Below are positions 1 to 8,406 of a DNA stretch of 64,000 nucleotides, piece by piece. The notes under the pieces were generated by a model. The model did not search any database, was not told the DNA's origin, and saw only the letters and a list, made by a program, of their open reading frames with translations. Numbering within the stretch: the stretch's first letter is position 1; each line of letters opens with the position of its first letter. The translations under genes were made by a program, and so were the position numbers. The DNA is from Komagataeibacter sp. FNDCF1. Its GTDB lineage: Bacteria > Pseudomonadota > Alphaproteobacteria > Acetobacterales > Acetobacteraceae. Location of the stretch: the NCBI RefSeq assembly GCF_021295335.1, contig NZ_JAIWOT010000001.1, forward strand, positions 747,001-811,000, written 5' to 3'.

Positions 1-945
1 GTGGTTCGCTTCATAAACGCGCCTGATCTCGTCCATGTCAGGCACGAACGTAAAGCAGTCAAGATTATAGCGCGATGTCACATCCCGGATGACATGGGGC
101 ACGATCCTGTCCAGCTGATCACTGTCGGGCGCCTGTACTGTCAGCATTCTCACACGTGTCATCATCGGTTCAGGTATGGTGTGCACGCTGTTGCATGTCA
201 TGATATAGGACAGGTAGCCCAGGTTGATGCTTTCTTGCAGGCAGTTATCCTTGTGCACGGATGCCGTTTCACGTTCCAGCAGCGGCAGGAGTGCCGCATA
301 CGGATCCGCACCACGGTGGTCGACCCCCATCTTCTCTACTTCGTCAAGAAGGACGAGGTTATTGATAACCCTGTTCTTCTTGAACGTATCGGCGTAAAAC
401 CCTGGGCGGGATTCGGAATAGCCCTGTTCCGAACCCAGCAGGGCCATGTTGCCGCTCATGCCGCTGCATGACAGCATGTCGAACCCGGCGTTGCACAGAC
501 CTGCAACCCGCAGGGCAAAGCGCGTCTTGCCTATTCCCGGCGGCCCGTCCAGAAGCAGGGGTGGGAAGTAGAACGGCACGGCCCCGCGGCGGCTGAGGCA
601 CACGAACGAGCATATATAGTCAATGGCTTCCCCAAAATTGGGGAATTCCGCGATCAGGGTTTCGTATATGAATTCCGGGGTATTGACGACCGGCCGCCCC
701 GGCAGCGCATCAAGCAGATACAGATAGCGCTCCCTCAGCCGTTCATTATCGTAAAAGCCCTCACTTCCTGCCAGGGGAGCAATGTGTATGCCGTACGTAT
801 CGGCCCGGATTTCGTCTTCATTTTGCTCCGCACTTTCTGTTCCAAAGTCGAGCGCGAGCGCATCAATGTCAAAAAACGGATAGTCGTGGCCGCTGTTCGG
901 GATGGATGCCTTCATATCGTCTGGGTTATGGCTGTTATCTGCCAT
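1..945 (-). CDS. Lon-like AAA+ ATPase (N-terminal 315 aa, runs off left edge)
   Basis: The reading frame starts at an ATG (complement 943-945) and stays open to the window edge. After about 100 acidic residues comes an AAA+ module: Walker A GPPGIGKT, Walker B VLLDEVEK followed by RGADPYAALL, sensor 1 TCNSVHTIP, and MMTRVRML in the arginine-finger region. The order and wording resemble the ATPase module of Lon protease. The Lon N-terminal substrate domain is absent, and the proteolytic domain, if any, would lie outside the window. A TGAGGA ribosome-binding site overlaps the stop of the small upstream ORF. It is probably an ATP-dependent remodelling enzyme; its partners are unknown. Confidence 0.85.
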   Translation of the reverse strand, partial: MADNSHNPDDMKASIPNSGHDYPFFDIDALALDFGTESAEQNEDEIRADTYGIHIAPLAGSEGFYDNERLRERYLYLLDALPGRPVVNTPEFIYETLIAEFPNFGEAIDYICSFVCLSRRGAVPFYFPPLLLDGPPGIGKTRFALRVAGLCNAGFDMLSCSGMSGNMALLGSEQGYSESRPGFYADTFKKNRVINNLVLLDEVEKMGVDHRGADPYAALLPLLERETASVHKDNCLQESINLGYLSYIMTCNSVHTIPEPMMTRVRMLTVQAPDSDQLDRIVPHVIRDVTSRYNLDCFTFVPDMDEIRRVYEANH

Positions 946-955
946 GGGCGATTCC

Positions 956-1183
956 TCAAGGTGCGTGAATGGAGATTATGGTCCCTTCACATTCCTGACA
1001 GCATTCCGCCATCGCACTGACGCTTTCCAAGGAAAGATCGTCTAAATAAGAAGACCAGTTTTTCTTATACACACCCCAAACAGAAATTAAAATTAAATAA
1101 TGTTCATGATCGTGTAGTGGAACAGTGACACCTGTTTCCCGCCCCGGTTGCATTGGGGAAGACAGGAATATGCATGATTTCAT
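956..1183 (-). CDS. Small hypothetical protein upstream of the AAA+ gene
   Basis: This 75-codon frame ends 10 nt before the AAA+ ATPase start, and its TGA forms part of that gene's TGAGGA ribosome-binding site, which suggests translational coupling. An internal Met at codon 11 could also be the start. The product is mixed polar/hydrophobic with a CCQEC cysteine cluster near the C-terminus. No family is recognised. Support is positional only, so it could be chance. Confidence 0.35.
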   Translation of the reverse strand: MKSCIFLSSPMQPGRETGVTVPLHDHEHYLILISVWGVYKKNWSSYLDDLSLESVSAMAECCQECEGTIISIHAP

Positions 1184-1489
1184 ACGATCTTATAATAATA
1201 CCAAGTATTTATAGACTTTTTAGTATAACAGGGTCATCTTTTATTGTGCGCATGCATAAAAGATGCGCTGGCACTGGATGCGGAGGGGACGGATCATTCT
1301 GCTCCGTCATTCCGATTCCGGGATCACATAAAACTCATGCGGCAAAATTTTACCGTTAATATTAGAATTTTATATTTAAATAAAGAAAATATGCATTACC
1401 CTGCTACATTCACATCAGCATTATAAATTCGCAATACATGGTTTTAAAATATTTTTATCAATCAATTAATGAACAGACATTTTTATTTT
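1184..1489. other. AT-rich intergenic region
   Basis: This stretch has long A/T runs and much lower GC than the surrounding genes. It lies upstream of the minus-strand small ORF/AAA+ pair and downstream of the secreted-protein gene, so it probably carries the promoter of the pair. No clear -35/-10 pair, RNA gene or convincing ORF was found. Confidence 0.4.
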
Positions 1490-1954
1490 TTATTGGTCTA
1501 CCGATCCCGGCTGTTCGATAATAATTCTCATGATCCAGCTTTTCCCACCATCAGCGGTTGTCATCACAACCTGATATGTTCCGTTATTGGGGATGATGAT
1601 ATGGTCAATCGGCGTATCCGTTGCGGGCCACGTAATATTCTTGTCATCATAATGCTTGAGCGACACGGTCATCGGCACAACAGGTGTTGCCGTGATTCCG
1701 CTTATAATCGCCGCTTTCTGAATATCCTTGGGTAACAGGCTTTCGATCGCCCTGATATCAACATCACCCCCGCGGTTGGAGGGAATGCTCAGGATAACGG
1801 AAATACACGCTTCGTATTCCTTATAGCTATCACTGGTGCAGGGTGTCTGGGTGGTCACACTCGCGGGAGTACCATCCGGCAGCTTTACGTCGGTCGCATA
1901 TGCGTGGCCGGCCATCAGTAGCACCGGAACAAGGGCAAGAAAACTTTTTCTCAT
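1490..1954 (-). CDS. Secreted hypothetical protein with signal peptide
   Basis: The 154-aa product begins MRKSFLALVPVLLMAGHAYA, a typical Sec signal peptide with an AYA cleavage motif, so the mature protein (about 134 aa) should be periplasmic or secreted. It contains two cysteines (in QTPCTS and EACIS) that could form a disulfide. The C-terminal part (YQVVMTTADGGKSW) looks beta-rich. No family recognised and no evident operon partner. Confidence 0.7.
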   Translation of the reverse strand: MRKSFLALVPVLLMAGHAYATDVKLPDGTPASVTTQTPCTSDSYKEYEACISVILSIPSNRGGDVDIRAIESLLPKDIQKAAIISGITATPVVPMTVSLKHYDDKNITWPATDTPIDHIIIPNNGTYQVVMTTADGGKSWIMRIIIEQPGSVDQ

Positions 1955-2668
1955 AGTGCGAGATACCTTACGGGAAAGCGGGACAGACTCACAATCCCAT
2001 TTAATAGTTCAATTTTTTTCGTCTGCACAGGATATGGTGAACCCACGCCCGCCAGTCGATATACTATTCCATGATTGCACATTTTCAACGTAAATTCCGT
2101 TCATGCGCCGCGCACGCGTATGGAAGGCGCGGCACGGCCAGAACAGGAATCCAGGCACGGCTCCCCGCAATGACCACATGCAGAAAATGGCGCATGCCGG
2201 ACGCCTATCTTGGCATTTTGCGGCATGAGACACCCGCAGCCATTGACTCAGGTACCTGCACGCAACCTGCCTTTTTGCGGGAGCAGGACAGGGAGTATCG
2301 GGCGGCGGCCATTTCGTCTTTGCACCACATTGCGGCCTGCTGAACATTTTCCGTGGATTGCCCGGTATGCCCACGCAGTAAAATCAGATAGGGGACAAAA
2401 ACAGGGTCTTTTCCATCAGAGTATGTGCAACGCGATATGCCTTGCGTATCATTACCGAAAAACATCAGATCACCGGGGCGGTCGCCATTTTCGGCCATCA
2501 TCTGTTGCCGGATAAAAATCAATGTCGATACAATTTAACCAAACCGCATGCTATCATGACATGGAGTGATCAGATCAGTCCAGGGAACCGACGGTTCAGC
2601 CACTAACGATAAAGATAGTCAGACTACGAAACAGCACGCCATACCAGAAGATGCAGAGCTATATATTT
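1955..2668. other. Intergenic region, no convincing gene
   Basis: About 700 bases lie between the divergent secreted-protein and lipoprotein genes. A 105-codon minus-strand frame (2205-2522) and overlapping frames on both strands exist, but none has a ribosome-binding site, a recognisable motif or operon context. The region presumably holds promoters for both flanking genes. No RNA gene was seen. Confidence 0.4.
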
Positions 2669-3733
2669 ATGAAAAAACTCAAGGTTATTCCACTCGTTTT
2701 TTTATTGAGTGGATGCTATGGCGTCGGTTCCCAGAGACTGGACCGTGATCAGCTTGATTATTCCCAGGCGCTGATCGGTTCTTCCAAGCAGCAGACGCTT
2801 CTGAATGTCGTTCGCCTGAGGTATGCCGACACCCCGGGTTTTCTGGACACAACCCAGTTGATCTCTGGCTATCAGTTGCAACGCAATATTTCCATCGGGG
2901 TGGGGTCCGATTCCAACCCGATCCGGCCTGCGGGGGCGATCGGGGCGCAAATACAGGAAAGCCCGACTTTTACATTCCAGCCAGTTACGGGCGACGCATA
3001 TGCGCAGAGTTTCCTGCGCCCGCTTCCCCCCGGCAGCCTTCTGCCGCTGGCCATGGGTGGCCTGCCCATAGATATCCTGTTCCGGCTGTCGGTCCAGTCA
3101 GTCAATCTCATCAATAACGCAGGGGCGATAGGCGGTGATGTAGGCAGGGGATCGCCCGAATTTTTTGAACTGATCTACGATCTCCGTCGATTGCAAATCG
3201 CGGGGCTTTTAGGCATACAGCTTGAACATAGCGAAGAAATACCGGGGAAAACGCCAGCTTTTGATCGGGTATTCCTTACGGTATCGTCATCCAATGATCC
3301 CATTCTGGCCGAAGTCGTGAAAGCCACGCGTCGTTTCTTTGAAATGGGCCCAAAAGATGAGCGCGTAGAGGTCATATATGGAGCCGGAAGGCCGCAACAT
3401 GGCCAGATCAGGCTTCTGACACGCACAATGCTTGGCGTTCTGGGGCAGATTGCCTATCAGATTGACGTCCCACAGGAAGATATTGATTCCGGACGTACAC
3501 TTCCCAAAATCATCCTGATTGGACGCAATACGAAGCCAACGGTTTTTGTTCATGTAAGCAATGAGCGGCCCCGTTTTTCTTTTGTAGAGATAAAATATAA
3601 TAACAAGTTTTATTATATATCCGATACAGATTTTTCCAGCAAACTGGGTTTTACAATGCTTCAGATCCTGATGGAACTGTCAAAAACCACCAAGAATCCT
3701 GGCGCGGTACTGACAATCCCCGTCAATGGATGA
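2669..3733 (+). CDS. Putative outer-membrane lipoprotein
   Basis: The ATG at 2669 is preferred over the in-frame ATG at 2651 because it gives a clean lipoprotein signal: MKK, a hydrophobic stretch, then the lipobox LLSGC. The mature protein starts at that cysteine and is about 335 aa, so it is probably anchored to a membrane facing the periplasm. No family is recognised. The text LLNVVRLRYADTPGFLD is notable and could help a profile search. It converges with the DUF262 operon across two hairpins. Confidence 0.75.
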   Translation: MKKLKVIPLVFLLSGCYGVGSQRLDRDQLDYSQALIGSSKQQTLLNVVRLRYADTPGFLDTTQLISGYQLQRNISIGVGSDSNPIRPAGAIGAQIQESPTFTFQPVTGDAYAQSFLRPLPPGSLLPLAMGGLPIDILFRLSVQSVNLINNAGAIGGDVGRGSPEFFELIYDLRRLQIAGLLGIQLEHSEEIPGKTPAFDRVFLTVSSSNDPILAEVVKATRRFFEMGPKDERVEVIYGAGRPQHGQIRLLTRTMLGVLGQIAYQIDVPQEDIDSGRTLPKIILIGRNTKPTVFVHVSNERPRFSFVEIKYNNKFYYISDTDFSSKLGFTMLQILMELSKTTKNPGAVLTIPVNG

Positions 3734-3777
3734 AGATGCATGTTTTACTGACAACTCCCGGCAATCCGGGTCGTCAC

Positions 3778-3845
3778 GGCCTGGCCTGATCCTGCCAGGC
3801 CGCACGATTGATGGTGACAGTAAAGAATGAAATGCCATTCTTTAC
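3778..3845. terminator. Two perfect hairpins between convergent genes
   Basis: GGCCTGGC (3778-3785) pairs perfectly with GCCAGGCC (3794-3801). GTAAAGAATG (3820-3829) pairs perfectly with CATTCTTTAC (3836-3845) across a 6-nt loop. They sit between the ends of the convergent lipoprotein and DUF262 genes, so they probably act as a bidirectional terminator, although no strong T-tract follows either stem. Confidence 0.5.
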
Positions 3846-3913
3846 CGTCCCGCATCCCGCAGTGCGGGAAGCCAGTCAGAGCCCGGCCAGTCCCGCCTGT
3901 TCTTCCAGACGTA

Positions 3914-5941
3914 TCACCCGCCTGTCCCGTAATGCCTTCTGATGAAAAATTCCATTTTACGCTTGTGGCTGTCGATATCTTCCACTTCAAGGTAAAGAGA
4001 CATTTTTTCTTTCACGAGGGAAAACAGATAGGCAAGCTTTATTGAATCATATTTCTCTTTTTCAAGAAACTGTTCTCTTTTTTCTATTACACTCCGATTG
4101 CTGTAGGCGCTGTTGGCACCTGCATTGATCAGGGCAAGATTGCCAAATCCATGCACGACCCCATCGGCAATACGGGTGGAAGACGTGGGGTTTTGCGGAA
4201 AAACATGTTCGACCGAATTTTTTGATGTAATACGATACGATAGGATTTTCTTCTCATCCAGACAGGCAGGGCACTGTCCCGTTGCCGCATCTTTCCACAG
4301 AATATATTCAAGCTTCTGAAACCAGTAATGGGAAATACCCGGATATTGGGCCTGCATCAGTCCTGTAATGACCGTTTCTGCCATTTCGATTTCTGACGTA
4401 TTATCATCAGATAGCAGGTCAAAACTTGTTTCCTTCTGGTGTGTGGCGCAGGAAAGCAGGTTATCGATTTTTTCCAGCATGCGCGTTACCTGGTCTGCCG
4501 TCTCGTAATCACCTGTCACCAACCGCCCCAGGAACGGAGTCAGCCAGTATTGCGTGCTGTGTTCCGTTGTAAAATACCGTACACTCTGCAACTGCGCCAA
4601 TATGGTATGGCCAAGGGGTGTACCACTTTTCCCCGGCATTGACCGGTACAGGTTGGCCTGTGCACGCGCGCTTTCTTTTGCCACCGGCAGGCAGTACAGA
4701 TTGTTATCCGCCTCTGGTATTCTTTTCATGACCCACTGGTCAAACTGATGGCGTACGCTCCACAGACATTCAATAAAGCCCCGTGCATCCCCATTCCTGT
4801 CGTCATTTTGCAGATTGTCCAAAAAAGGTCTGAAACTTCCGTTCAGATGATCGGGGCTGACATGCGCAATATCCTTGGCCTCAATTCCCTCGGCTTTTTT
4901 CCAGTTATGGATACGCAATGCATGGAGCAGTAGCTGCGGGAAGGTGATGATGGATTTTACGAGCCGGATATGATCCGGGTCCTCATCCTCCTGCCTGCGG
5001 GTTGATGGGGCCGATCCGTGCTGCTGGCCCGTGGTAGCCAGAATCTGCCGCAGGCTCAGGGCTGGTGTCGCTTCAGGGCTGGACTCATCAAGATGGAATC
5101 TGGTGGCGTCATACACCTTCAGGTCCTGGTAGGTGTATTGCTGCCACGCAGCGCCGGGAAAGACCTGTTTCAGATTATTTTCAAAAAAACCGTTCATGTT
5201 TTCACAGGCCTGCCAGATGGCATCATAATCCATCCGCTGGGCAGCGGGGATCATTTCCAGAAGACGCGCCTTTAGGATGTCGGATGCCTCAAGCTGTATT
5301 CCGCTTGTATTGAGCGCCGTAAAAAGCTGGTTCAGGTCCGTTCCCGGTGGCACAATATTGTTGACCCATCTTACATTATTGAATAGATACCAGCCAAATT
5401 TTTCCAGCTTGTCCCTGCCCGTATCCTTCAGCTTGAGCAGGTAATCCGTAGCCGTAGCCAGAGCATCGCGCATATGCCTGAGATAAGGATCCTCAACGGA
5501 CAGCGCGTGACCGGTCCTGTCATGCGGCCAGGAATGCAGAAAATCACGCACCTGTTCACGAATGGCGAAGTTCAGGCGGATGTCACCATCACTGCCCGCC
5601 AGATGCACGAATTCCGCCAGTACATTGTCCGGTTCCAGCGCAGTGCACGCCAGGGCGATGAGAAACAGCGTCGTCATGCGCTGCTGGCCATCGATCAGTT
5701 CATAGCAGGGGGGCGTACCATCTTCCGGAACATGATTTGCGGTAATCAGGGTGCCTATGAAATAATGCCCGTCAGGCCCCCGCGCCATGGACGCATGGAT
5801 ATCTTCCAGGAATTTTTTCACTTCCTCCCCAGGCCATACATAAGGGCGCTGGTAGCAGGGTATTTCCAGTCGGGCCTGGGCCAGATTTAGGATATTGGCT
5901 GTCTGTATTTCGGTTTTTACTTTTGTCTGTACACTTGTCAT
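3914..5941 (-). CDS. DUF262/DUF1524 (GmrSD-like) nuclease protein
   Basis: The 675-aa protein carries an N-terminal DUF262 domain: YQRPYVW (residues 30-36), YFIGTLI, then the hallmark IDGQQRMTTL (from residue 83) and LFTALNTSGIQLEASDILKA. The C-terminal DUF1524 HNH-like nuclease domain has SVEHVFPQNP (from about residue 576) and FGNLALI...NSAYSNR. In this family DUF262 hydrolyses nucleotide, as in GmrS, DndB-like and SspE/BrxU proteins, and DUF1524 cleaves DNA; members restrict modified or foreign DNA. It starts 1 nt after the stop of the upstream DUF262 gene, so the two are translated together. Target specificity cannot be read from sequence. Confidence 0.85.
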   Translation of the reverse strand: MTSVQTKVKTEIQTANILNLAQARLEIPCYQRPYVWPGEEVKKFLEDIHASMARGPDGHYFIGTLITANHVPEDGTPPCYELIDGQQRMTTLFLIALACTALEPDNVLAEFVHLAGSDGDIRLNFAIREQVRDFLHSWPHDRTGHALSVEDPYLRHMRDALATATDYLLKLKDTGRDKLEKFGWYLFNNVRWVNNIVPPGTDLNQLFTALNTSGIQLEASDILKARLLEMIPAAQRMDYDAIWQACENMNGFFENNLKQVFPGAAWQQYTYQDLKVYDATRFHLDESSPEATPALSLRQILATTGQQHGSAPSTRRQEDEDPDHIRLVKSIITFPQLLLHALRIHNWKKAEGIEAKDIAHVSPDHLNGSFRPFLDNLQNDDRNGDARGFIECLWSVRHQFDQWVMKRIPEADNNLYCLPVAKESARAQANLYRSMPGKSGTPLGHTILAQLQSVRYFTTEHSTQYWLTPFLGRLVTGDYETADQVTRMLEKIDNLLSCATHQKETSFDLLSDDNTSEIEMAETVITGLMQAQYPGISHYWFQKLEYILWKDAATGQCPACLDEKKILSYRITSKNSVEHVFPQNPTSSTRIADGVVHGFGNLALINAGANSAYSNRSVIEKREQFLEKEKYDSIKLAYLFSLVKEKMSLYLEVEDIDSHKRKMEFFIRRHYGTGG

Positions 5942-5942
5942 A

Positions 5943-7400
5943 TCAGGATACCCGGTATGATGGGAGAGAAACGTGGCACCTGAACTGCGCCATGAGAAAA
6001 TTGTCGTAGGTACGTATTATTTCATCTACTTTTTCAGGAGATGTGCTTCCGAATAATTGATAAACACTTTCAACAAAATATTTCTTGGTCCTGCCGCCTT
6101 CCAGCCCATCGTGATCAACGCTGTATTTATAGGCAGTCAGGTATTGCATCAGTTCGACATGATTGAAGCTGTAGGCAATGTGGTCCAGAATGGCCTGCTC
6201 CCTACAGAAATTCCGGACGCCGGGTTCCGTCACGCGGCTTTTTGTCACACGCAGGCTGAAGATCAGGCGGAACAGCCACAGACATGCCTCGGGCAGGTTT
6301 TCCATACCGAACCGGCTGGCATAAAGCAGTATCGCGGTTTCATATAATTCGCGCAGGTAGTTACTTTGTGCCGACTGCCTGACTATTTTTTCATGCAGTG
6401 CATGCACCAGATCCCCGTCTGGCCTTTTTTCAGGAAAAAGGCTCTGGTACAACCTACTGAAATATAGCAGGTAATGAATGGTATTGACCCCGTCATGCAG
6501 TGGCTGGCGCAATGCGTACCCCTGATGCGCCACGGTATGTGACACACCCCCCGTGGGCAGGTGCTCGACCACGCTCGGCCGATAGGCATTATCCTGCGTC
6601 CCGCGCTGCGTACGCTCGGCAAATTCGGCAATGATGTCGTTGCGCGGGTCGGCCCTGTCAAACGTGCGGTAATGCAGGGATGTCCAGAACCGGCCGCGTA
6701 TCAACCGGTTGACCACGGGTGTCAGAACATCCCCCGTGCTTTCCCACAGGCGCGCATAATGATCCGGCTTTAACGGTGGCGTAATGGCCCGCAGGTGATG
6801 GGCCTTGATAATATCAATACCCGACAGGCGCACACCGCCGGCATTCAGTGTCTGGAAAAAGCGCCAGGCCTCATCTTCATCCTGCGTTATGATCACGCTG
6901 ACGTTGATCCTGTCCAGCTTCACGGCCAGTCCATCGTGAAGCAGCCCTTCCAGCAGGACAAAATTGCGCCTGATCTGCTCATGGCTGGCCGGGGCGCGGT
7001 ATTCCAGTTCTGGCACGGGGCATTTCTGACCCTGCAGTTCCAGCACCGCGCACAGGATGGCCATGGTGGTCAGGCGTTGCTGGCCATCAATGATGTCCAG
7101 TATCAGCTGCCCGTGTTCATCCTCATGCTGATGCAGGACAATGCTGCCAAGGTAGAAGGCAATGCCATTGTCGGATTGATCTGGCCGGAAATACTGCCGC
7201 AGGTCATCTTCCAGCTGTCTGACCTGCTTTTCACCCCAGCAGTATGGCCGCTGATAGACCGGCAGGTTCAGCCTGCCATCAATGCTGTCTTTCGTTCTGT
7301 CAAACAGATCCGCAAGCGTGATACTGACAGAGCGCGGATCATTGTCGATTCTGGTACAGAAATGGGATTCACCTTCTTTTTTCTGGTAATAATTCGGCAC
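5943..7400 (-). CDS. DUF262 protein without a visible nuclease domain
   Basis: The 485-aa product starts with GTG (complement 7398-7400), about 10 nt after an AAAGGA ribosome-binding site. It has a full DUF262 core: YQRPYCW (49-55), FYLGSIVLH, IDGQQRLTTM (from 104), FFQTLNAGGVRLSGIDIIKA. No DUF1524-type H-x-x-P/N signature is seen in its C-terminal half, unlike its downstream partner. It may be the sensor/NTPase half of a two-protein restriction complex. The IS1031-like element begins only 57 nt upstream of the start, so the present promoter must lie in that gap, inside the IS, or beyond it. Confidence 0.82.
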   Translation of the reverse strand: MPNYYQKKEGESHFCTRIDNDPRSVSITLADLFDRTKDSIDGRLNLPVYQRPYCWGEKQVRQLEDDLRQYFRPDQSDNGIAFYLGSIVLHQHEDEHGQLILDIIDGQQRLTTMAILCAVLELQGQKCPVPELEYRAPASHEQIRRNFVLLEGLLHDGLAVKLDRINVSVIITQDEDEAWRFFQTLNAGGVRLSGIDIIKAHHLRAITPPLKPDHYARLWESTGDVLTPVVNRLIRGRFWTSLHYRTFDRADPRNDIIAEFAERTQRGTQDNAYRPSVVEHLPTGGVSHTVAHQGYALRQPLHDGVNTIHYLLYFSRLYQSLFPEKRPDGDLVHALHEKIVRQSAQSNYLRELYETAILLYASRFGMENLPEACLWLFRLIFSLRVTKSRVTEPGVRNFCREQAILDHIAYSFNHVELMQYLTAYKYSVDHDGLEGGRTKKYFVESVYQLFGSTSPEKVDEIIRTYDNFLMAQFRCHVSLPSYRVS

Positions 7401-7457
7401 CTTTTCAGATTCCTTTAAAATTCACTCAATATTCGTTATCTTATGGATGATCCATAA

Positions 7458-7478
7458 GAGCCCGATCCGAAAGTTTTT
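7458..7478. repeat. Left terminal inverted repeat of the IS
   Basis: This 21-bp sequence starts GAGCCCGATCC and is the exact reverse complement of 8367-8387. Confidence 0.95.
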
Positions 7479-8314
7479 CAACCCTGACAATGCCTTGCTG
7501 TCCGTCGTGTGAGCATTCGGATTGAGGCGATCAATGTCCATGCGGTTGAGGAAGCAATGGATTGTTCCCAATCTTTGGCGAGCCGCCTGCATCGTCCCAG
7601 CCATGCGAATGTCCGTTCCACCACCCAGCGACGCGGCAGGATCTGAAAACCCTTCACCGTATCGGACCGCCTGATGATTTCGAGGGTCCATTTTCCCATG
7701 GAGGCGAGCGCGGATCGCAATTTGTCGCCAGCATAGCCGCCATCAGCGAAGATGTGGCGCAGCCAGGGAAAGCGCCTGCGTATCGCTGCCAGAACATCAA
7801 CGGCCCCATCACGGTCCTGGATATCAGCGGCATGAACGAGGAGAAAGATCAGGAAGCCGCAGGTATCCGTCACGATATGGCGCTTGCGGCCCTTGACCTT
7901 CTTCCCCGCGTCATAGCCCGAAATCCCGCCGCTTTCCGTGGTTTTCACCGACTGGCTGTCAATCACGCCCGCGCTCGGAGAGGCGTCACGTCCCTCGATC
8001 TCGCGCAGGCTCATGACCAGCACCGTATTCATGACCTCGAACACTCCGGCATCACGCCAGGCGTAAAAATAGCGCCTGATGGTCGAGACCGGCGGAAAGC
8101 ATTTCGGCAGCAGACGCCACGCACACCCGGCCGAGGCTATGTAGAGCATCGCATTGACCACCTCGCGCATATCCGTCGTGCGCGGACGACCGCCCCGTTT
8201 CGCCGGGGGCACAAATGGCATGATCAAAGTCCACTCCCCGTCCGTCATGTCCGATGGATATCGCAATCTTTCCCGGCTATACTCGCGCCGGGCAATACCA
8301 GTCCATGTCACCAT
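7478..8314 (-). CDS. IS5-family (IS1031 group) transposase
   Basis: The 278-aa DDE transposase has the IS1031-type N-terminus (RYPSDMTDGEW) and the segment GGRPRTTDMREVVNAMLYI. Catalytic-core text includes GVIDSQSVKTTE (first Asp), KGRKRHIVTDT, IFADGGYAGDKL (second Asp) and PRRWVVERTFAWL (Glu). It is complete, with no frameshift. It is transcribed in the same direction as the genes on both sides, so read-through into the DUF262 pair is possible. Confidence 0.95.
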   Translation of the reverse strand: MVTWTGIARREYSRERLRYPSDMTDGEWTLIMPFVPPAKRGGRPRTTDMREVVNAMLYIASAGCAWRLLPKCFPPVSTIRRYFYAWRDAGVFEVMNTVLVMSLREIEGRDASPSAGVIDSQSVKTTESGGISGYDAGKKVKGRKRHIVTDTCGFLIFLLVHAADIQDRDGAVDVLAAIRRRFPWLRHIFADGGYAGDKLRSALASMGKWTLEIIRRSDTVKGFQILPRRWVVERTFAWLGRCRRLAKDWEQSIASSTAWTLIASIRMLTRRTARHCQG

Positions 8315-8366
8315 TCACTCCATCTCTCTGCAAAGACGGATGAATCACAACAGGCTGGTATTGTTC

Positions 8367-8387
8367 AAAAACTTTCGGATCGGGCTC
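8367..8387. repeat. Right terminal inverted repeat of the IS
   Basis: This 21-bp sequence ends GGATCGGGCTC and pairs perfectly with 7458-7478. TAA follows as the target-site duplication. Confidence 0.95.
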
Positions 8388-8406
8388 TAAGGATGAAAAC
8401 CTGCTT

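Larger units (their letters stand above)
7458..8387 (-). mobile_element. IS1031-like insertion sequence (IS5 family), complete
   Basis: This is a 930-bp element bounded by 21-bp perfect terminal inverted repeats beginning GAGCCCGATCCGAAAG and flanked by the 3-bp direct repeat TAA (7455-7457 and 8388-8390). Both length and TNA target duplication match the IS1031 group of IS5, known from acetic acid bacteria. The single transposase gene is full length, so the copy may be active. It lies between the AAA+ ATPase and DUF262 genes; without it and one TAA copy those genes would be 73 nt apart. Confidence 0.93.

Noticed and set aside
1-471. 156-codon plus-strand frame at the left edge
   Set aside because: It is the antisense of the Lon-like AAA+ gene, whose Walker A, Walker B and sensor motifs are clear on the minus strand.
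2205-2522. 105-codon minus-strand frame upstream of the lipoprotein gene
   Set aside because: No ribosome-binding site, motif or operon partner; overlapping frames on the other strand are equally long.
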